Assembly (NCBI RefSeq): GCF_003952485.1
Contig: NZ_CP034447.1
Coordinates: 4,974,501 to 5,038,500, forward strand
Origin: Mesorhizobium sp. M1E.F.Ca.ET.045.02.1.1
Lineage (GTDB): Bacteria > Pseudomonadota > Alphaproteobacteria > Rhizobiales > Rhizobiaceae
DNA length: 64,000 nucleotides
Direction: 5' to 3'
The translations under genes and the position numbers were made by a program. This document shows, in pieces, positions 38,292-49,100 of the stretch. The notes below the pieces were generated by a model. It had not been told where the DNA came from, searched no databases, and was given only the letters and a program-made list of their open reading frames with translations. Each line of letters starts with the position of its first letter. Position 1 is the stretch's first letter.

Positions 38292-39935
38292 ATGAACAGG
38301 AACTCCCTCATCCTCTTTCTGTTCAGCATTCTTATGACCGTCAGCGGGCTGGCAAGCCTGCCGCCGGTCGACCGCGATGAATCCCGCTTCGTCCAGTCGA
38401 CCAAGCAGATGGTCGAAACCGGCGACTATATCGACATCCGTCTGCAGGATGTCTCCCGCTACAAAAAGCCGATCGGTATCTACTGGCTGCAATCGGCAGC
38501 GGTGGCGCTGAGCGGCGAGGGGGCTGAAGCGCCGATCTGGGTCTATCGGCTGGTTTCCATGCTGGGCATTGCGCTCGCCGTCGTCGGGATCGGCTGGACC
38601 GGCACGAAACTCTTCGGCGCCAATGCCGGTCTGGCCGCCGGCTTGATGATGGCGGCGATCTTCGCCACTGCCTTCGAGGGCCGGGACGCCAAGACCGACG
38701 CCATGCTGCTCGCCTGCTGCGTGGCCGCGCAAGGCGCGCTGGCGCAGGTTTATCTGGCCACGCGCCGCAAAGAGCCGGTTGCCGGCCATCTGCCCTGGAT
38801 CTTCTGGATCGCGCAGGGGTTGGGCATTCTCATCAAGGGGCCGGTGACGCCGCTCCTGTCGCTGCTGACGGCCGTGGCGTTGTTCGCCTTCGAGCGCGAC
38901 TGGCGCTGGCTTTTGAAGCTGAAGCTGGTGCGCGGCGTCCTCATCGTGCTCGTCATCGTGCTGCCCTGGATCATTCTCATCAGTTGGAAGAGCGGCGGCG
39001 CCTTCTTCCAGGAAGCGGTCGGCAAGGACATGCTGAACAAGGTGGCGCAGGGCGAGGAATCGCATGGCCTGCCGCCGGGCTTCTACATGCTCACCTATTC
39101 GCTGTTCATGTGGCCGTTCGGCCTGATCGCGGTCAGCGCCGGGCTGCAGGCCATCAACCGCTTCTGGGACGATCCGCGCCTGCGCTTCTGCCTCGCCTGG
39201 TATATCCCGTTCTGGCTGGTGTTCGAGGCGATCCCGACCAAGCTGCCGCATTATGTGATGCCCGCTTATCCAGGCATGGCGCTGCTGATCGGCTGGCTGC
39301 TCACCTTGCCGGCGGACCAGGCGAACGCGCCGCTGAAGCGCTGGCAGAGCTGGCTTTGGTGGGCGACGGCCTTTGGCGTCGTCGTCGTGTCGATCGGGCT
39401 GGCCGCGGTGTGCATCGGGACGCCGATCTATCTCGCGAAGGCCTTTTCCTGGTGGAGTATCCCGGCGGCAATCGCCGCTTTGGCCACCGGCTATCTGGCT
39501 TTCCCACGCCAATTGCAGGTGCCGCTGGGCCGCATCGCGGCGATCGCGGTCGGCGCGGGCATCACCTTCAGCCTGTTGTTCGGTGTCATCGCGCCGTCTC
39601 TGAAGCCGATCTGGCTGAGCCCGGCCATCAAGGCGGCCGTCGATGCCAACCGTCTCTGCGATACCACCGTGCTCGCCTCGTCGCCCTATCACGAGCCGAG
39701 CCTGGTGTTCCTGGTCGGCACTAGCACGGTGCTGACCGACGTCGACGGCGTCGCAAAACACCTGCTCGCCGATCCGGCCTGCGCGCTGGGACTAGCCCCC
39801 GTCAAGGACGAACAGAAGCTCAACGAATTGCTTGGCGGGCAGGGCAAGTCGGCAAAGCGTCTTACCGAGATCGATGGGCTCAACTATTCGTCAGGAGACA
39901 AGTTGGCGCTTGGCCTTTATCGGGTGGCCCCGTGA
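38292..39935 (+). CDS. ArnT-like membrane glycosyltransferase
   Basis: A 547-residue GT-C fold protein with about 11-12 membrane spans. The first periplasmic loop, PPVDRDESRFVQSTKQMVETGDYIDIRLQDVSRYKKPIGIYWLQ, contains the acidic residues and KKP motif of ArnT/PMT-family transferases, which move a sugar from an undecaprenyl-phosphate carrier to lipid A or protein. The ATG at 38292 is used because the upstream extension reads through the repeats and has no membrane character. The PAP2 gene starts 41 bases downstream, suggesting joint lipid A or glycolipid modification. Confidence 0.88.
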   Translation: MNRNSLILFLFSILMTVSGLASLPPVDRDESRFVQSTKQMVETGDYIDIRLQDVSRYKKPIGIYWLQSAAVALSGEGAEAPIWVYRLVSMLGIALAVVGIGWTGTKLFGANAGLAAGLMMAAIFATAFEGRDAKTDAMLLACCVAAQGALAQVYLATRRKEPVAGHLPWIFWIAQGLGILIKGPVTPLLSLLTAVALFAFERDWRWLLKLKLVRGVLIVLVIVLPWIILISWKSGGAFFQEAVGKDMLNKVAQGEESHGLPPGFYMLTYSLFMWPFGLIAVSAGLQAINRFWDDPRLRFCLAWYIPFWLVFEAIPTKLPHYVMPAYPGMALLIGWLLTLPADQANAPLKRWQSWLWWATAFGVVVVSIGLAAVCIGTPIYLAKAFSWWSIPAAIAALATGYLAFPRQLQVPLGRIAAIAVGAGITFSLLFGVIAPSLKPIWLSPAIKAAVDANRLCDTTVLASSPYHEPSLVFLVGTSTVLTDVDGVAKHLLADPACALGLAPVKDEQKLNELLGGQGKSAKRLTEIDGLNYSSGDKLALGLYRVAP

Positions 39936-39975
39936 GGAATAGTGTCGGGCCCCAAACACCCCTGTAGACCCAGTC

Positions 39976-40824
39976 ATGTCCGTCGTAGCCCTTTACCGCC
40001 GCTCACTCGGCAACTTCCTCGACACGATTGCCATCGTGAGGCGGCGCTTTGCCGTCCGCCCGGCACGCTACCCGGAAATCGCGTGGCCGGTCTGGGCACT
40101 CGCTTGGGTGCTGCTGGCGGCGGCCGCTTTCCTCAGCCTCGACAGCGCCGCTGGCAGGATGCGCGGAGCGTGGACGCCGGGCTTCGTCCATTTCACCGAT
40201 TTCTTCACGGATTTCGGCCTCGGCGGCTGGTATCTCATCCCGGCGGCGCTCTGTCTCGTCGCCGCCAATCTGACCGACTGGCGCAGCCTTTCACGGCAGG
40301 CGCGAATAATGGTCTACAACTGGACGTGTTTCGCCTTCCTGGTGCTCTGCGCCGTCGGGCTTTCCGGGCTGGCAGTCAATTTGCTGAAATACGGCATCGG
40401 CCGGGCGCGGCCGCTCTATTTCAACGATTTCGGCGTCCTGTCGCTGCATCCCTTCGCCATGGATGCGCGCTTCGCCGGCTTTCCGTCGGGCCATGCCACG
40501 ACGATGGGCGCGGTGTTCGGCATCCTGCTGCTGTTGTTTCCAAAACGCTGGCACATCGCGCTGGCGGTCACGGTCTGCATCGCATCGACGCGCGTCTTCG
40601 TCGGCGCGCATTATCCAAGCGACACGGTCGCAGGCTTCGGGCTTGGCCTGGCTTTCGCGATCGTCTCGGGACTGGTCTTCGCGCGGCTCGGCTTCATCTT
40701 CCAGCGGCCGTCGTCGACCCGACCGGTGCCCAAGCGCACGTTCCGGCTGGGATGGTCGAGCGGGTCGAAGGACAAAATAGCGTCGGCGAGGCGGAGCCGC
40801 GAGCTATCGGCTGACCGCCGTTAG
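39976..40824 (+). CDS. PAP2-family lipid phosphatase
   Basis: A 282-residue membrane phosphatase with about six spans. The three catalytic motifs are intact: K138 to RP at 145-146 (KYGIGRARP), PSGH at 170-173, and STRVFVGAHYPSD at 204-216 with the nucleophilic His. Proteins of this kind include undecaprenyl-diphosphate phosphatase and the rhizobial lipid A 1-phosphatase LpxE. Being just downstream of an ArnT-like transferase, it may remove a phosphate from lipid A or recycle the carrier lipid. Its C-terminal tail is basic and cytoplasmic. Confidence 0.9.
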   Translation: MSVVALYRRSLGNFLDTIAIVRRRFAVRPARYPEIAWPVWALAWVLLAAAAFLSLDSAAGRMRGAWTPGFVHFTDFFTDFGLGGWYLIPAALCLVAANLTDWRSLSRQARIMVYNWTCFAFLVLCAVGLSGLAVNLLKYGIGRARPLYFNDFGVLSLHPFAMDARFAGFPSGHATTMGAVFGILLLLFPKRWHIALAVTVCIASTRVFVGAHYPSDTVAGFGLGLAFAIVSGLVFARLGFIFQRPSSTRPVPKRTFRLGWSSGSKDKIASARRSRELSADRR

Positions 40825-40848
40825 GTTGCTCCCAGGACCGCCTTAGGA

Positions 40849-41523
40849 CTAGCGCAGCCGCTTCGGTCGCGGATCGGCGAGCTCGCCCGCCAGCCGGCGG
40901 TCGAGATAGTCGGCGCACTCTTCGATCAGCAGTTCTGCGTGGTTGGCGAAGAAATGGTTCGCGCCGGGCAGCGTCTTCTGCGTGATTGTGATGCCCTTTT
41001 GCGTGTGCAGCTTGTCGACCAGCGTCTGCACATCCTTGGGCGGCGCCACCTTGTCGGCATCGCCGTGGATGATGAGGCCGGACGACGGGCAGGGGGCAAG
41101 GAAGGAGAAGTCGTAGGTGTTGGGCTGCGGCGCGACCGAGATGAAGCCCTCGATCTCCGGCCGGCGCATGAGCAACTGCATGCCGATCCAGGAACCGAAG
41201 GAATAGCCGGCGACCCAGCAGCTCTTGGAATCGGGGTGCAGCGACTGCACCCAGTCGAGCGCGGCGGCCGCGTCCGACAATTCGCCGGTGCCGTGGTCGA
41301 ATTCGCCCTGGCTGCGGCCGATGCCGCGGAAATTGAAGCGAAGCGTGGTGAAATCGCGCTTCTGGAACATGTAGAAGAGGTCGTAGACGATCTTGTTGTT
41401 CATCGTGCCGCCGAACTGCGGGTGCGGGTGCAGCACAATGGCGATCGGCGCGCTCTTTTCCTTGGAGGGCTGGTAGCGACCCTCCAGGCGACCAGCCGGA
41501 CCGGCGAAAATGACCTCAGGCAT
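40849..41523 (-). CDS. Alpha/beta hydrolase, DUF-type YsgA/dienelactone-like
   Basis: A 224-residue serine hydrolase-like protein. HPHPQFGGTMNNKIV holds the oxyanion-hole HP motif, the nucleophile elbow is GYSFGSWIG near residue 108, the acid is Asp in IHGDADKVAPP, and the His lies in LPGANHFFANH near residue 200. It is similar to the small alpha/beta hydrolases seen in most proteobacteria with unknown ester substrates. The start at 41523 has GGAG upstream; the much longer frame on this strand is antisense to nothing real and is not used. Confidence 0.87.
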   Translation of the reverse strand: MPEVIFAGPAGRLEGRYQPSKEKSAPIAIVLHPHPQFGGTMNNKIVYDLFYMFQKRDFTTLRFNFRGIGRSQGEFDHGTGELSDAAAALDWVQSLHPDSKSCWVAGYSFGSWIGMQLLMRRPEIEGFISVAPQPNTYDFSFLAPCPSSGLIIHGDADKVAPPKDVQTLVDKLHTQKGITITQKTLPGANHFFANHAELLIEECADYLDRRLAGELADPRPKRLR

Positions 41524-41790
41524 AAAATACTCCACGTGGCATACGAAGGCGCTTGTCAGGAACTTCCCTGGCCCGGAACTCTTGCTTCGGCCCCATCTTC
41601 TGTGGCCTTGACGCCGGGCGAGCGTCTTCCTAGAAGCTAGTTTAGAATTGTTCAAAACTGGGTGGCTGAAACGCAATGGTCCGGCCGCCCGCGCCGCAAG
41701 CCGGGTAAATAGGACGGCTTGCCTTGCAATTTCAAGGAAATAACGCGCTATCCTCGCGGAATGGCTGCTGACGGGATCGACTGAAGGAAA

Positions 41791-42951
41791 ATGGCCGCAA
41801 CTCGCGCCTATCTCGACTACAACGCCAGCGCGCCTCTGCTTCCAGAGGCACGCGCTGCGGTGGTCGCTGCGCTCGATGCCGTCAATCCGTCGTCGGTCCA
41901 CGCCGAGGGTCGCGCGGCGCGCCGCCTGGTCGAGGATGCCAGGCGCGATGTTGCGAGGCTGGTCAATGCCAAGCCGGAGCACGTCGTCTTCACTTCCGGC
42001 GCGACCGAGGCCGCTTCGACGCTGCTTACCCCCGACTGGCAGATGGGGCGCGGCGCTATCCGCATGAGCCACCTTTACGTCTCGGCGGCCGACCATCCTT
42101 GCCTGCTGAGCGGCGGGCGTTTTGCGGCGGGCCAGGTGACGCGGATCGGCGTCGATGGGAACGGCATCGCCGATATCGAGGCGCTGACGAAGGCGCTGGC
42201 CGCGCATGACATGGCCGATGGCCTACCGCTGGTGGCGATCCATGCCGCCAACAACGAGACGGGCGTGATCCAGCCGGTCGGCCGCATCGCCGAGATCGTC
42301 AAGGCCGCGGGTGGTGTGCTCGTCGTCGACGCCGTGCAGGCGGCCGGACGGATTCCGATCGATATGTCAGCCGGTTACGCCGACTATTTGATCCTGTCCT
42401 CGCACAAGATCGGCGGTCCGAAGGGCGTCGGCGCCATCGTCGCTGCGGCCGACCTGATGATGCCGAAGCCGTTGATCAATGGCGGCGGCCAGGAAAAGGG
42501 CCATCGCGCCGGCACCGAGAATCTCCCCGGCATTGCCGGTTTCGGCGCCGCGGCGCGGGCCGCACTCGCCGGCCTGGGCGAGATCGACGCCGTTGCGCGT
42601 CGGCGCGGCGAGGTCGAGGCGATTGTCCGGGAAATCGTCCCGGACGCGGAAATCTTTGGAGCGGCGGCGCCAAGGCTTGCCAACACGACATTCTTCGCTA
42701 TTGCGGGCATCAAGGCCGAGACGGCGCAGATCGCCTTCGATCTCGCCGGTGTGGCGTTGTCGGCGGGTTCGGCCTGCTCGTCGGGAAAAGTCGGGCCAAG
42801 CCATGTGCTGAAGGCGATGGGGCACGGCGACAGCGTTGGCGCCTTGCGCGTCTCGATCGGACGCGCGACGGGCGCTGAGGAGATCGAGGCGTTCCGGACG
42901 GCGCTCGCGGGCATTGTCGCGCGCCGGGCCGATAAGGAAAGGGCCGCCTAG
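41791..42951 (+). CDS. Cysteine desulfurase, IscS/NifS type
   Basis: A 386-residue PLP enzyme that takes sulfur from cysteine for iron-sulfur cluster assembly. Lys206 in SSHKIGGPKG binds PLP and Cys329 in SAGSACSSGKVG is the persulfide residue on the flexible loop of class I desulfurases. AAGGA precedes the ATG. Placed 193 bases upstream of sufB, as is usual in rhizobial SUF loci, so it probably feeds the same pathway as SufS. A CAGGCC-TTCG-GGCCTG hairpin at 42972-42987 follows the stop and may end or stabilise the message. Confidence 0.93.
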   Translation: MAATRAYLDYNASAPLLPEARAAVVAALDAVNPSSVHAEGRAARRLVEDARRDVARLVNAKPEHVVFTSGATEAASTLLTPDWQMGRGAIRMSHLYVSAADHPCLLSGGRFAAGQVTRIGVDGNGIADIEALTKALAAHDMADGLPLVAIHAANNETGVIQPVGRIAEIVKAAGGVLVVDAVQAAGRIPIDMSAGYADYLILSSHKIGGPKGVGAIVAAADLMMPKPLINGGGQEKGHRAGTENLPGIAGFGAAARAALAGLGEIDAVARRRGEVEAIVREIVPDAEIFGAAAPRLANTTFFAIAGIKAETAQIAFDLAGVALSAGSACSSGKVGPSHVLKAMGHGDSVGALRVSIGRATGAEEIEAFRTALAGIVARRADKERAA

Positions 42952-43143
42952 CGGCCAAAAAAGGAAAGTTTCAGGCCTTCGGGCCTGGTAGAGCCGTGCG
43001 TTTCGTTTTGGCCGGGTGAATTCCCGGTCGGAATGCACTATATGGAGCTTACTCCGCTGCAGGTCTCCTCCGGGACCGGGTTTCGGCGGTGCCATAGTTT
43101 GAAAACTGCCGGGCCTTGACCCCGGCGTGGATGGAGAACGCTT

Positions 43144-44661
<1,518 letters not shown>

Positions 44662-44685
44662 CCGCAAACGATATTCAGGAAAAAA

Positions 44686-45444
44686 ATGATGCTTGAAATC
44701 AAGAATTTGCATGCCCGCATCGTCGATGACGGCACCGAGATCATCCGGGGACTGAACCTGACGGTCAAAGCCGGCGAGGTCGCCGCCATCATGGGGCCGA
44801 ACGGCTCGGGCAAGTCGACGCTGTCCTATATCCTGGCCGGCCGCGAGGATTATGAGGTGACGGAAGGCGACATCCTCTACAACGGCCAGTCGATCCTCGA
44901 AATGGATCCCGCCGAGCGCGCCACCGCCGGCATCTTTCTCGCCTTCCAGTATCCGATGGAGATTCCAGGCGTGGCGACCATGGAGTTCCTCAAGGTGGCG
45001 ATGAACGAGCAGCGCAAGGCGCGCGGCGAGGAGCCGTTGAAGGTTCCGGAGTTCCTCAAGCGCGTGAAGGAAGCCGCCGCCTCGCTCAGCATGGACATGA
45101 ACATGCTGAAGCGGCCGCTCAATGTCGGCTTCTCCGGCGGCGAGAAGAAGCGCGCCGAGATCCTGCAGATGAAGCTCTTGGAGCCGAAGCTTTGCGTGCT
45201 GGACGAGACCGATTCCGGCCTGGATATCGACGCGCTCAAGATCGTCGCCGACGGCGTCAATGCGCTGCGCTCGCCGGAGCGGGCGATCGTCGTCATCACC
45301 CACTACCAGCGCCTGCTCGAGCACATCGTGCCGGACAGCGTGCACGTGCTCTACAAGGGGCAGGTCATCAAGTCGGGCGACAAGTCGCTGGCGCTCGATC
45401 TCGAAACCAACGGCTATGCCGGTGTGATCGGTGAAGCCGCGTGA
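44686..45444 (+). CDS. sufC: Fe-S cluster assembly ATPase SufC
   Basis: A 252-residue ABC-type ATPase that drives the SufBCD scaffold. Walker A is GPNGSGKST (about residues 37-45), the signature is the SufC-specific LSGGEKKRAEILQM, here with FSGGEKKR, and Walker B is LCVLDETDSGLD. The switch is VITHYQRLL. Starts with two Met codons; the ribosome site is AGGA. Its stop overlaps the longest sufD frame but not the chosen sufD start. Confidence 0.96.
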   Translation: MMLEIKNLHARIVDDGTEIIRGLNLTVKAGEVAAIMGPNGSGKSTLSYILAGREDYEVTEGDILYNGQSILEMDPAERATAGIFLAFQYPMEIPGVATMEFLKVAMNEQRKARGEEPLKVPEFLKRVKEAAASLSMDMNMLKRPLNVGFSGGEKKRAEILQMKLLEPKLCVLDETDSGLDIDALKIVADGVNALRSPERAIVVITHYQRLLEHIVPDSVHVLYKGQVIKSGDKSLALDLETNGYAGVIGEAA

Positions 45445-45469
45445 GATGGGGCCGAGTGAGGCGAGAGCA

Positions 45470-46741
45470 ATGAACATGCACGCACAGCCCCAGCGGACAC
45501 TGGCCGAGACGGCGCTGATCGATGCCTTCGGCGAGCGGCTTTCGCTGCTGCCCGGCGACGGCGCAGTGATGACGAAGCGCGACGACGCGATCGAGGCCAT
45601 CAAGCACGGCCTGCCGACGCGGCGCATCGAATCCTGGCACTATACGGATCTGCGCCGGCTGCTGACCTCGGTGCCGGCCTTCGAGGCCGAGGCGGTCGCG
45701 AAGGCGCTCGAGCCCGTTCTCGACGGTTCCGCCGTGCTGCCGGTGCTGGGCGGTGTTTCGCAGACGAAGCTGCCTGTGATCGAGGGCGTCATGGTGCAGC
45801 GCCTGTTGGAAAAGCTCACCGACGGCAGTGTCGCGCCCGGGCTTGATCCTTATGGAGCCGATGACGCGATCGGCGCGCTGAACACCGCCTTCGTCGCCGA
45901 CGGCTATTTCGTCGATATCGCCGCCGGCACGAAACTGGAAAAGCCGATCGAACTGCAAAATCTGCAGTCCGGCGGCCAGGCGCATGTGCGGCTGCTGACG
46001 CGTGTCGGCGCCGGCGCCAAGGCGAACATCGTCGAGCGCCAGGCGGGCGAAGGCGGCGATGCCCTCGTCAGCTCAGTGAGCCAGCTCGTTCTCGACGAGG
46101 GCGCCGAGGTGACCTGGCTGATCGTGCAGGAGCAGCCGGACACGGCCACGCATCTCGCCCAGTTCAAGGCGCATATCGGCAGGGACGCGAAGCTGACGCT
46201 GTTCATCATGAATGCCGGCGGCAGACTGGTGCGCCAGGAGGTCGTCGTCAGGACGACAGGCGAGGGCGCCGACTTCAAGTTGCGCGGTATCAACCTTCTG
46301 GCCGGCGACACGCACACCGACACCACGATGGTGCTCGACCATACGGTGCCGCACACGGCCTCGACGGAAGTGATGCGCAATGTGGTGACCGGCAAGGCGC
46401 GCGGCGTCTTCCAGGGGCGCATCAACGTGCATCAATACGCCCAGAAGACCAACGCCAAGATGGCCTGCAACACGCTGCTTCTGTCGGACGACGGCGAGTT
46501 CTCGACCAAGCCCGAGCTGGAGATCTTCGCCGATGACGTCGTCTGCGGCCATGGCGCCACCGTCACAGAGATCGACCACAACCATCTGTTCTACCTGATG
46601 GCGCGCGGCATCGACGAGAAGACGGCGCGGGGCCTTCTGGTGAAGGCCTTCGTGGCTGAAGTGATCGAGGAACTGGACGACGAGGCGCTGGTCGACGCGC
46701 TGGAGGCGCGGCTAGACGGCTGGTTTTTGACGCACGGGTGA
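45470..46741 (+). CDS. sufD: Fe-S cluster scaffold subunit SufD
   Basis: A 423-residue partner of SufB. The hallmark C-terminal region reads MACNTLLLSDDGEFSTKPELEIFADDVVCGHGATVTEID, including the conserved His/Cys of CGHG, and ends with helical ARGLLVKAFVAEVIEEL. The Met at 45470 (or 45476) is preferred: the frame opens at 45431, inside sufC, but GAGGCGAG precedes 45470. A palindromic repeat follows before sufS. Confidence 0.94.
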   Translation: MNMHAQPQRTLAETALIDAFGERLSLLPGDGAVMTKRDDAIEAIKHGLPTRRIESWHYTDLRRLLTSVPAFEAEAVAKALEPVLDGSAVLPVLGGVSQTKLPVIEGVMVQRLLEKLTDGSVAPGLDPYGADDAIGALNTAFVADGYFVDIAAGTKLEKPIELQNLQSGGQAHVRLLTRVGAGAKANIVERQAGEGGDALVSSVSQLVLDEGAEVTWLIVQEQPDTATHLAQFKAHIGRDAKLTLFIMNAGGRLVRQEVVVRTTGEGADFKLRGINLLAGDTHTDTTMVLDHTVPHTASTEVMRNVVTGKARGVFQGRINVHQYAQKTNAKMACNTLLLSDDGEFSTKPELEIFADDVVCGHGATVTEIDHNHLFYLMARGIDEKTARGLLVKAFVAEVIEELDDEALVDALEARLDGWFLTHG

Positions 46742-46768
46742 AAAGCGGTCGAGGCTTGGCCTCGACCG

Positions 46769-46894
46769 CACCCCTCATCCGTCTTGGCGCTACGCGCCAA
46801 TCCACCTTCTCCCACAAGGGGAGAAGGTAAGGCGCTAGACCTTCTCCCCTTGTGGGAGAAGGTGGCCGAGCGAAGCTCGGTCGGATGAGGGGTG
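46769..46894. repeat. RIME-like palindromic mosaic element inside the suf operon
   Basis: A 126-base element bounded by CACCCCTCATCCG and its reverse complement CGGATGAGGGGTG. Inside, a perfect 26-bp inverted repeat (46802-46827 against 46840-46865, with CCTTCTCCC cores) surrounds a 12-base spacer, and each flank carries its own small hairpin (TTGGCGC/GCGCCAA and CCGAGC/GCTCGG). This is the build of Rhizobium intergenic mosaic elements. Confidence 0.85.
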
Positions 46895-46932
46895 TTGGAA
46901 GGATCGCGGCCACGGCCGGCAAGGACTTCGAA

Positions 46933-48174
46933 ATGGACCAGAAGATCGAAACCACTCCCTACGACGTCGAGGCGATCCGCCGCGACTTCCCGATCCTGTC
47001 GCGGCAGGTCTACGGCAAGCCGCTGGTCTATCTCGACAACGGCGCCTCGGCGCAGAAGCCGCAGGTGGTGCTCGACACGATCCAGCATGCCTATTCCCAG
47101 GAATATGCCAACGTCCATCGCGGCCTGCATTTCCTGTCGAATGCCGCCACGGATGCCTATGAGAAGGCGCGGGAGACGGTGCGCCACTTCCTCAATGCGC
47201 CGAGCACCGACAACATCGTCTTCACCTCCAACACCACCTCGGCGATCAACACGGTCGCCTATGGCTGGGGCATGCCGAGGATCGGCGAGGGCGACGAGAT
47301 CGTGCTCTCCATCATGGAGCACCACTCCAACATCGTGCCCTGGCATTTCATCCGCGAGCGGCAGGGCGCGAAGCTCGTCTGGGTGCCGGTCGACGATCTC
47401 GGCGCCTTCCACATCGAGGAATTCGAGAAGCGGCTGACCAACCGCACCAAGCTCGTCGCCATCACCCACATGTCCAACGCGCTGGGCACGGTGACGCCGA
47501 TCAAGGAGATCGTGCGCATCGCCCACGCGCGTGGAATTCCCGTACTCGTCGACGGCAGCCAGAGCGCCGTGCACATGCCGATCGACGTGCAGGATCTCGA
47601 CTGCGATTTCTTCGTCTTTACCGGCCACAAGGTCTACGGCCCGTCGGGCATCGGCGTGCTCTACGGCAAGAAGCATATGCTGGAAGAGATGCGCCCCTTC
47701 ATGGGCGGCGGCGAGATGATCGAGGAGGTGACGCAGGACATCGTCACCTACAACGAGCCGCCGCACCGTTTCGAGGCCGGCACGCCGCCGATCGTGCAGG
47801 CGATAGGGCTGGGCGCGGCGCTCGAGTACATGGAGAAGGTCGGCCGCGAACGCATCGCCGCGCATGAGGCGGACCTCAAGAATTACGCGCATGAGCGGCT
47901 GCGCGCGATCAACTCGCTGCGCATCTTCGGCGACGCGCCGGGCAAGGGCGCCATCATCTCGTTCGAATTGCAGGGCATCCATGCCCATGACGTGTCGATG
48001 GTGATCGACAGGCAGGGCGTGGCAGTGCGGGCGGGCACCCATTGCGCCCAGCCGCTGTTGAAACGCTTCGGCGTGACCTCCACATGCAGGGCATCGTTCG
48101 GCATGTATAACACCAGGGCCGAAGTCGACGCTTTGGCCGATGCGCTGGAAAAGGCGCGAAAGTTCTTCGGGTGA
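46933..48174 (+). CDS. sufS: Cysteine desulfurase SufS
   Basis: A 413-residue class II cysteine desulfurase that supplies persulfide sulfur to SufB. PLP binds Lys233 in FTGHKVYGPSGIG, and Cys371 in RAGTHCAQP is the persulfide residue. Class II enzymes usually need SufE; no sufE is in the window. The Met at 46933 is chosen because the frame upstream runs into the palindromic repeat. It follows sufD by 191 bases, mostly repeat sequence. Confidence 0.95.
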   Translation: MDQKIETTPYDVEAIRRDFPILSRQVYGKPLVYLDNGASAQKPQVVLDTIQHAYSQEYANVHRGLHFLSNAATDAYEKARETVRHFLNAPSTDNIVFTSNTTSAINTVAYGWGMPRIGEGDEIVLSIMEHHSNIVPWHFIRERQGAKLVWVPVDDLGAFHIEEFEKRLTNRTKLVAITHMSNALGTVTPIKEIVRIAHARGIPVLVDGSQSAVHMPIDVQDLDCDFFVFTGHKVYGPSGIGVLYGKKHMLEEMRPFMGGGEMIEEVTQDIVTYNEPPHRFEAGTPPIVQAIGLGAALEYMEKVGRERIAAHEADLKNYAHERLRAINSLRIFGDAPGKGAIISFELQGIHAHDVSMVIDRQGVAVRAGTHCAQPLLKRFGVTSTCRASFGMYNTRAEVDALADALEKARKFFG

Positions 48175-48179
48175 CGACC

Positions 48180-48572
48180 ATGGACGATGTGAGCACCACC
48201 GCAGAGACCGCAGCGGAAACCGCCGGGAACGGCGTCGTCTCGGCCTCGGCGATCCCCGCCGACGAGCTGGCGCGGTTGACCGACGACATCGTGTCGGCGC
48301 TGAAGACGGTCTACGATCCGGAAATCCCCGCCGACATCTATGAGCTCGGCCTCGTCTACAAAATCGACATCGAGGACGACCGCTCGGTCAAGATCGACAT
48401 GACGCTGACCGCGCCGGGCTGCCCGGTGGCCGGCGAAATGCCGGGCTGGGTCGAGAACGCCGTCGGCGCCGTCGAGGGCGTTTCAGGCGTCGAAGTCAAC
48501 ATGGTGTTCGACCCGCCGTGGACGCCGGACCGCATGTCGGAAGAAGCGCAGGTCGCGGTCGGGTGGTATTAA
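48180..48572 (+). CDS. sufT: SUF-associated maturation factor SufT (MIP18/DUF59)
   Basis: A 130-residue protein with an N-terminal Ala/Thr-rich tail followed by the MIP18 domain: VYDPEIPADIYELGLVYKIDIED and MTLTAPGCPVAGEMP, with the Asp-Pro-Glu and the exposed Cys of the family, ending VFDPPWTPDRMSEEA. SufT helps deliver clusters to target proteins. An alternative GTG at 48171 would overlap the sufS stop (GTGA); the ATG is nine bases further. Confidence 0.92.
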   Translation: MDDVSTTAETAAETAGNGVVSASAIPADELARLTDDIVSALKTVYDPEIPADIYELGLVYKIDIEDDRSVKIDMTLTAPGCPVAGEMPGWVENAVGAVEGVSGVEVNMVFDPPWTPDRMSEEAQVAVGWY

Positions 48573-48680
48573 GCGACAACCCGACAAGGACTGGTTGGCT
48601 TGCAGCAGAGGTGAAATTTCACCATCTTAAGGACAGACTCATTCCGCGGGCCTTGAACCCGCGCGAACGTGGAGAATGAC

Positions 48681-49061
48681 ATGGGACGCTTCGCCGTCAT
48701 CACGATGACCGACAAGGCCGCCGACCGCGTGCGCGAGATCGTCGCCACGCGCGAGAATGCGCATGGCATTCGCCTCGGCATCAAGAAAGGCGGCTGCGCC
48801 GGCATGGAATACACGATCGACCTGGTCACCGAGCCGAGCGCCAAGGATGACCATGTCGAGCGCGACGGCGCGCATGTCTATGTTGCGCCTGAGGCCGCTC
48901 TCTTCCTGCTCGGCACCGAGATGGATTTCGAGCAGACGACGCTGCGCACCGGCTTCACCTTCAAGAACCCGAACCAGAGCTCGGCTTGCGGCTGCGGCGA
49001 GTCCGTCGAACTGAAGCCGGCCGATCTCAAGGCGCTTGCCGAGGCGCGTGCCTCGGCCTGA
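48681..49061 (+). CDS. sufA: A-type Fe-S carrier protein SufA/IscA
   Basis: A 126-residue cluster carrier with the three conserved cysteines: one in KKGGCAGMEY and two in SACGCGES. These bind a cluster or iron between subunits. GGAG stands eight bases before the ATG; the longer frame begins with a GTG at 48669. Last gene of the suf operon, 108 bases after sufT. Confidence 0.95.
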   Translation: MGRFAVITMTDKAADRVREIVATRENAHGIRLGIKKGGCAGMEYTIDLVTEPSAKDDHVERDGAHVYVAPEAALFLLGTEMDFEQTTLRTGFTFKNPNQSSACGCGESVELKPADLKALAEARASA

Positions 49062-49100
49062 GCGGCCAATCGCGACCATTTTCTTCGAGACAGTGACCGG

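Noticed and set aside
39942-40814. Alternative plus-strand frame over the PAP2 gene
   Set aside because: It is Arg/His-rich without motifs, while the frame from 39976 has all three PAP2 catalytic motifs.
46769-46894. CRISPR array or IS end
   Set aside because: The repeats are one nested palindrome, not regularly spaced direct repeats, and no transposase is present.
46852-46932. N-terminal extension of SufS
   Set aside because: These codons lie partly in the palindromic repeat and have no SufS character; the fold starts at MDQKIE.
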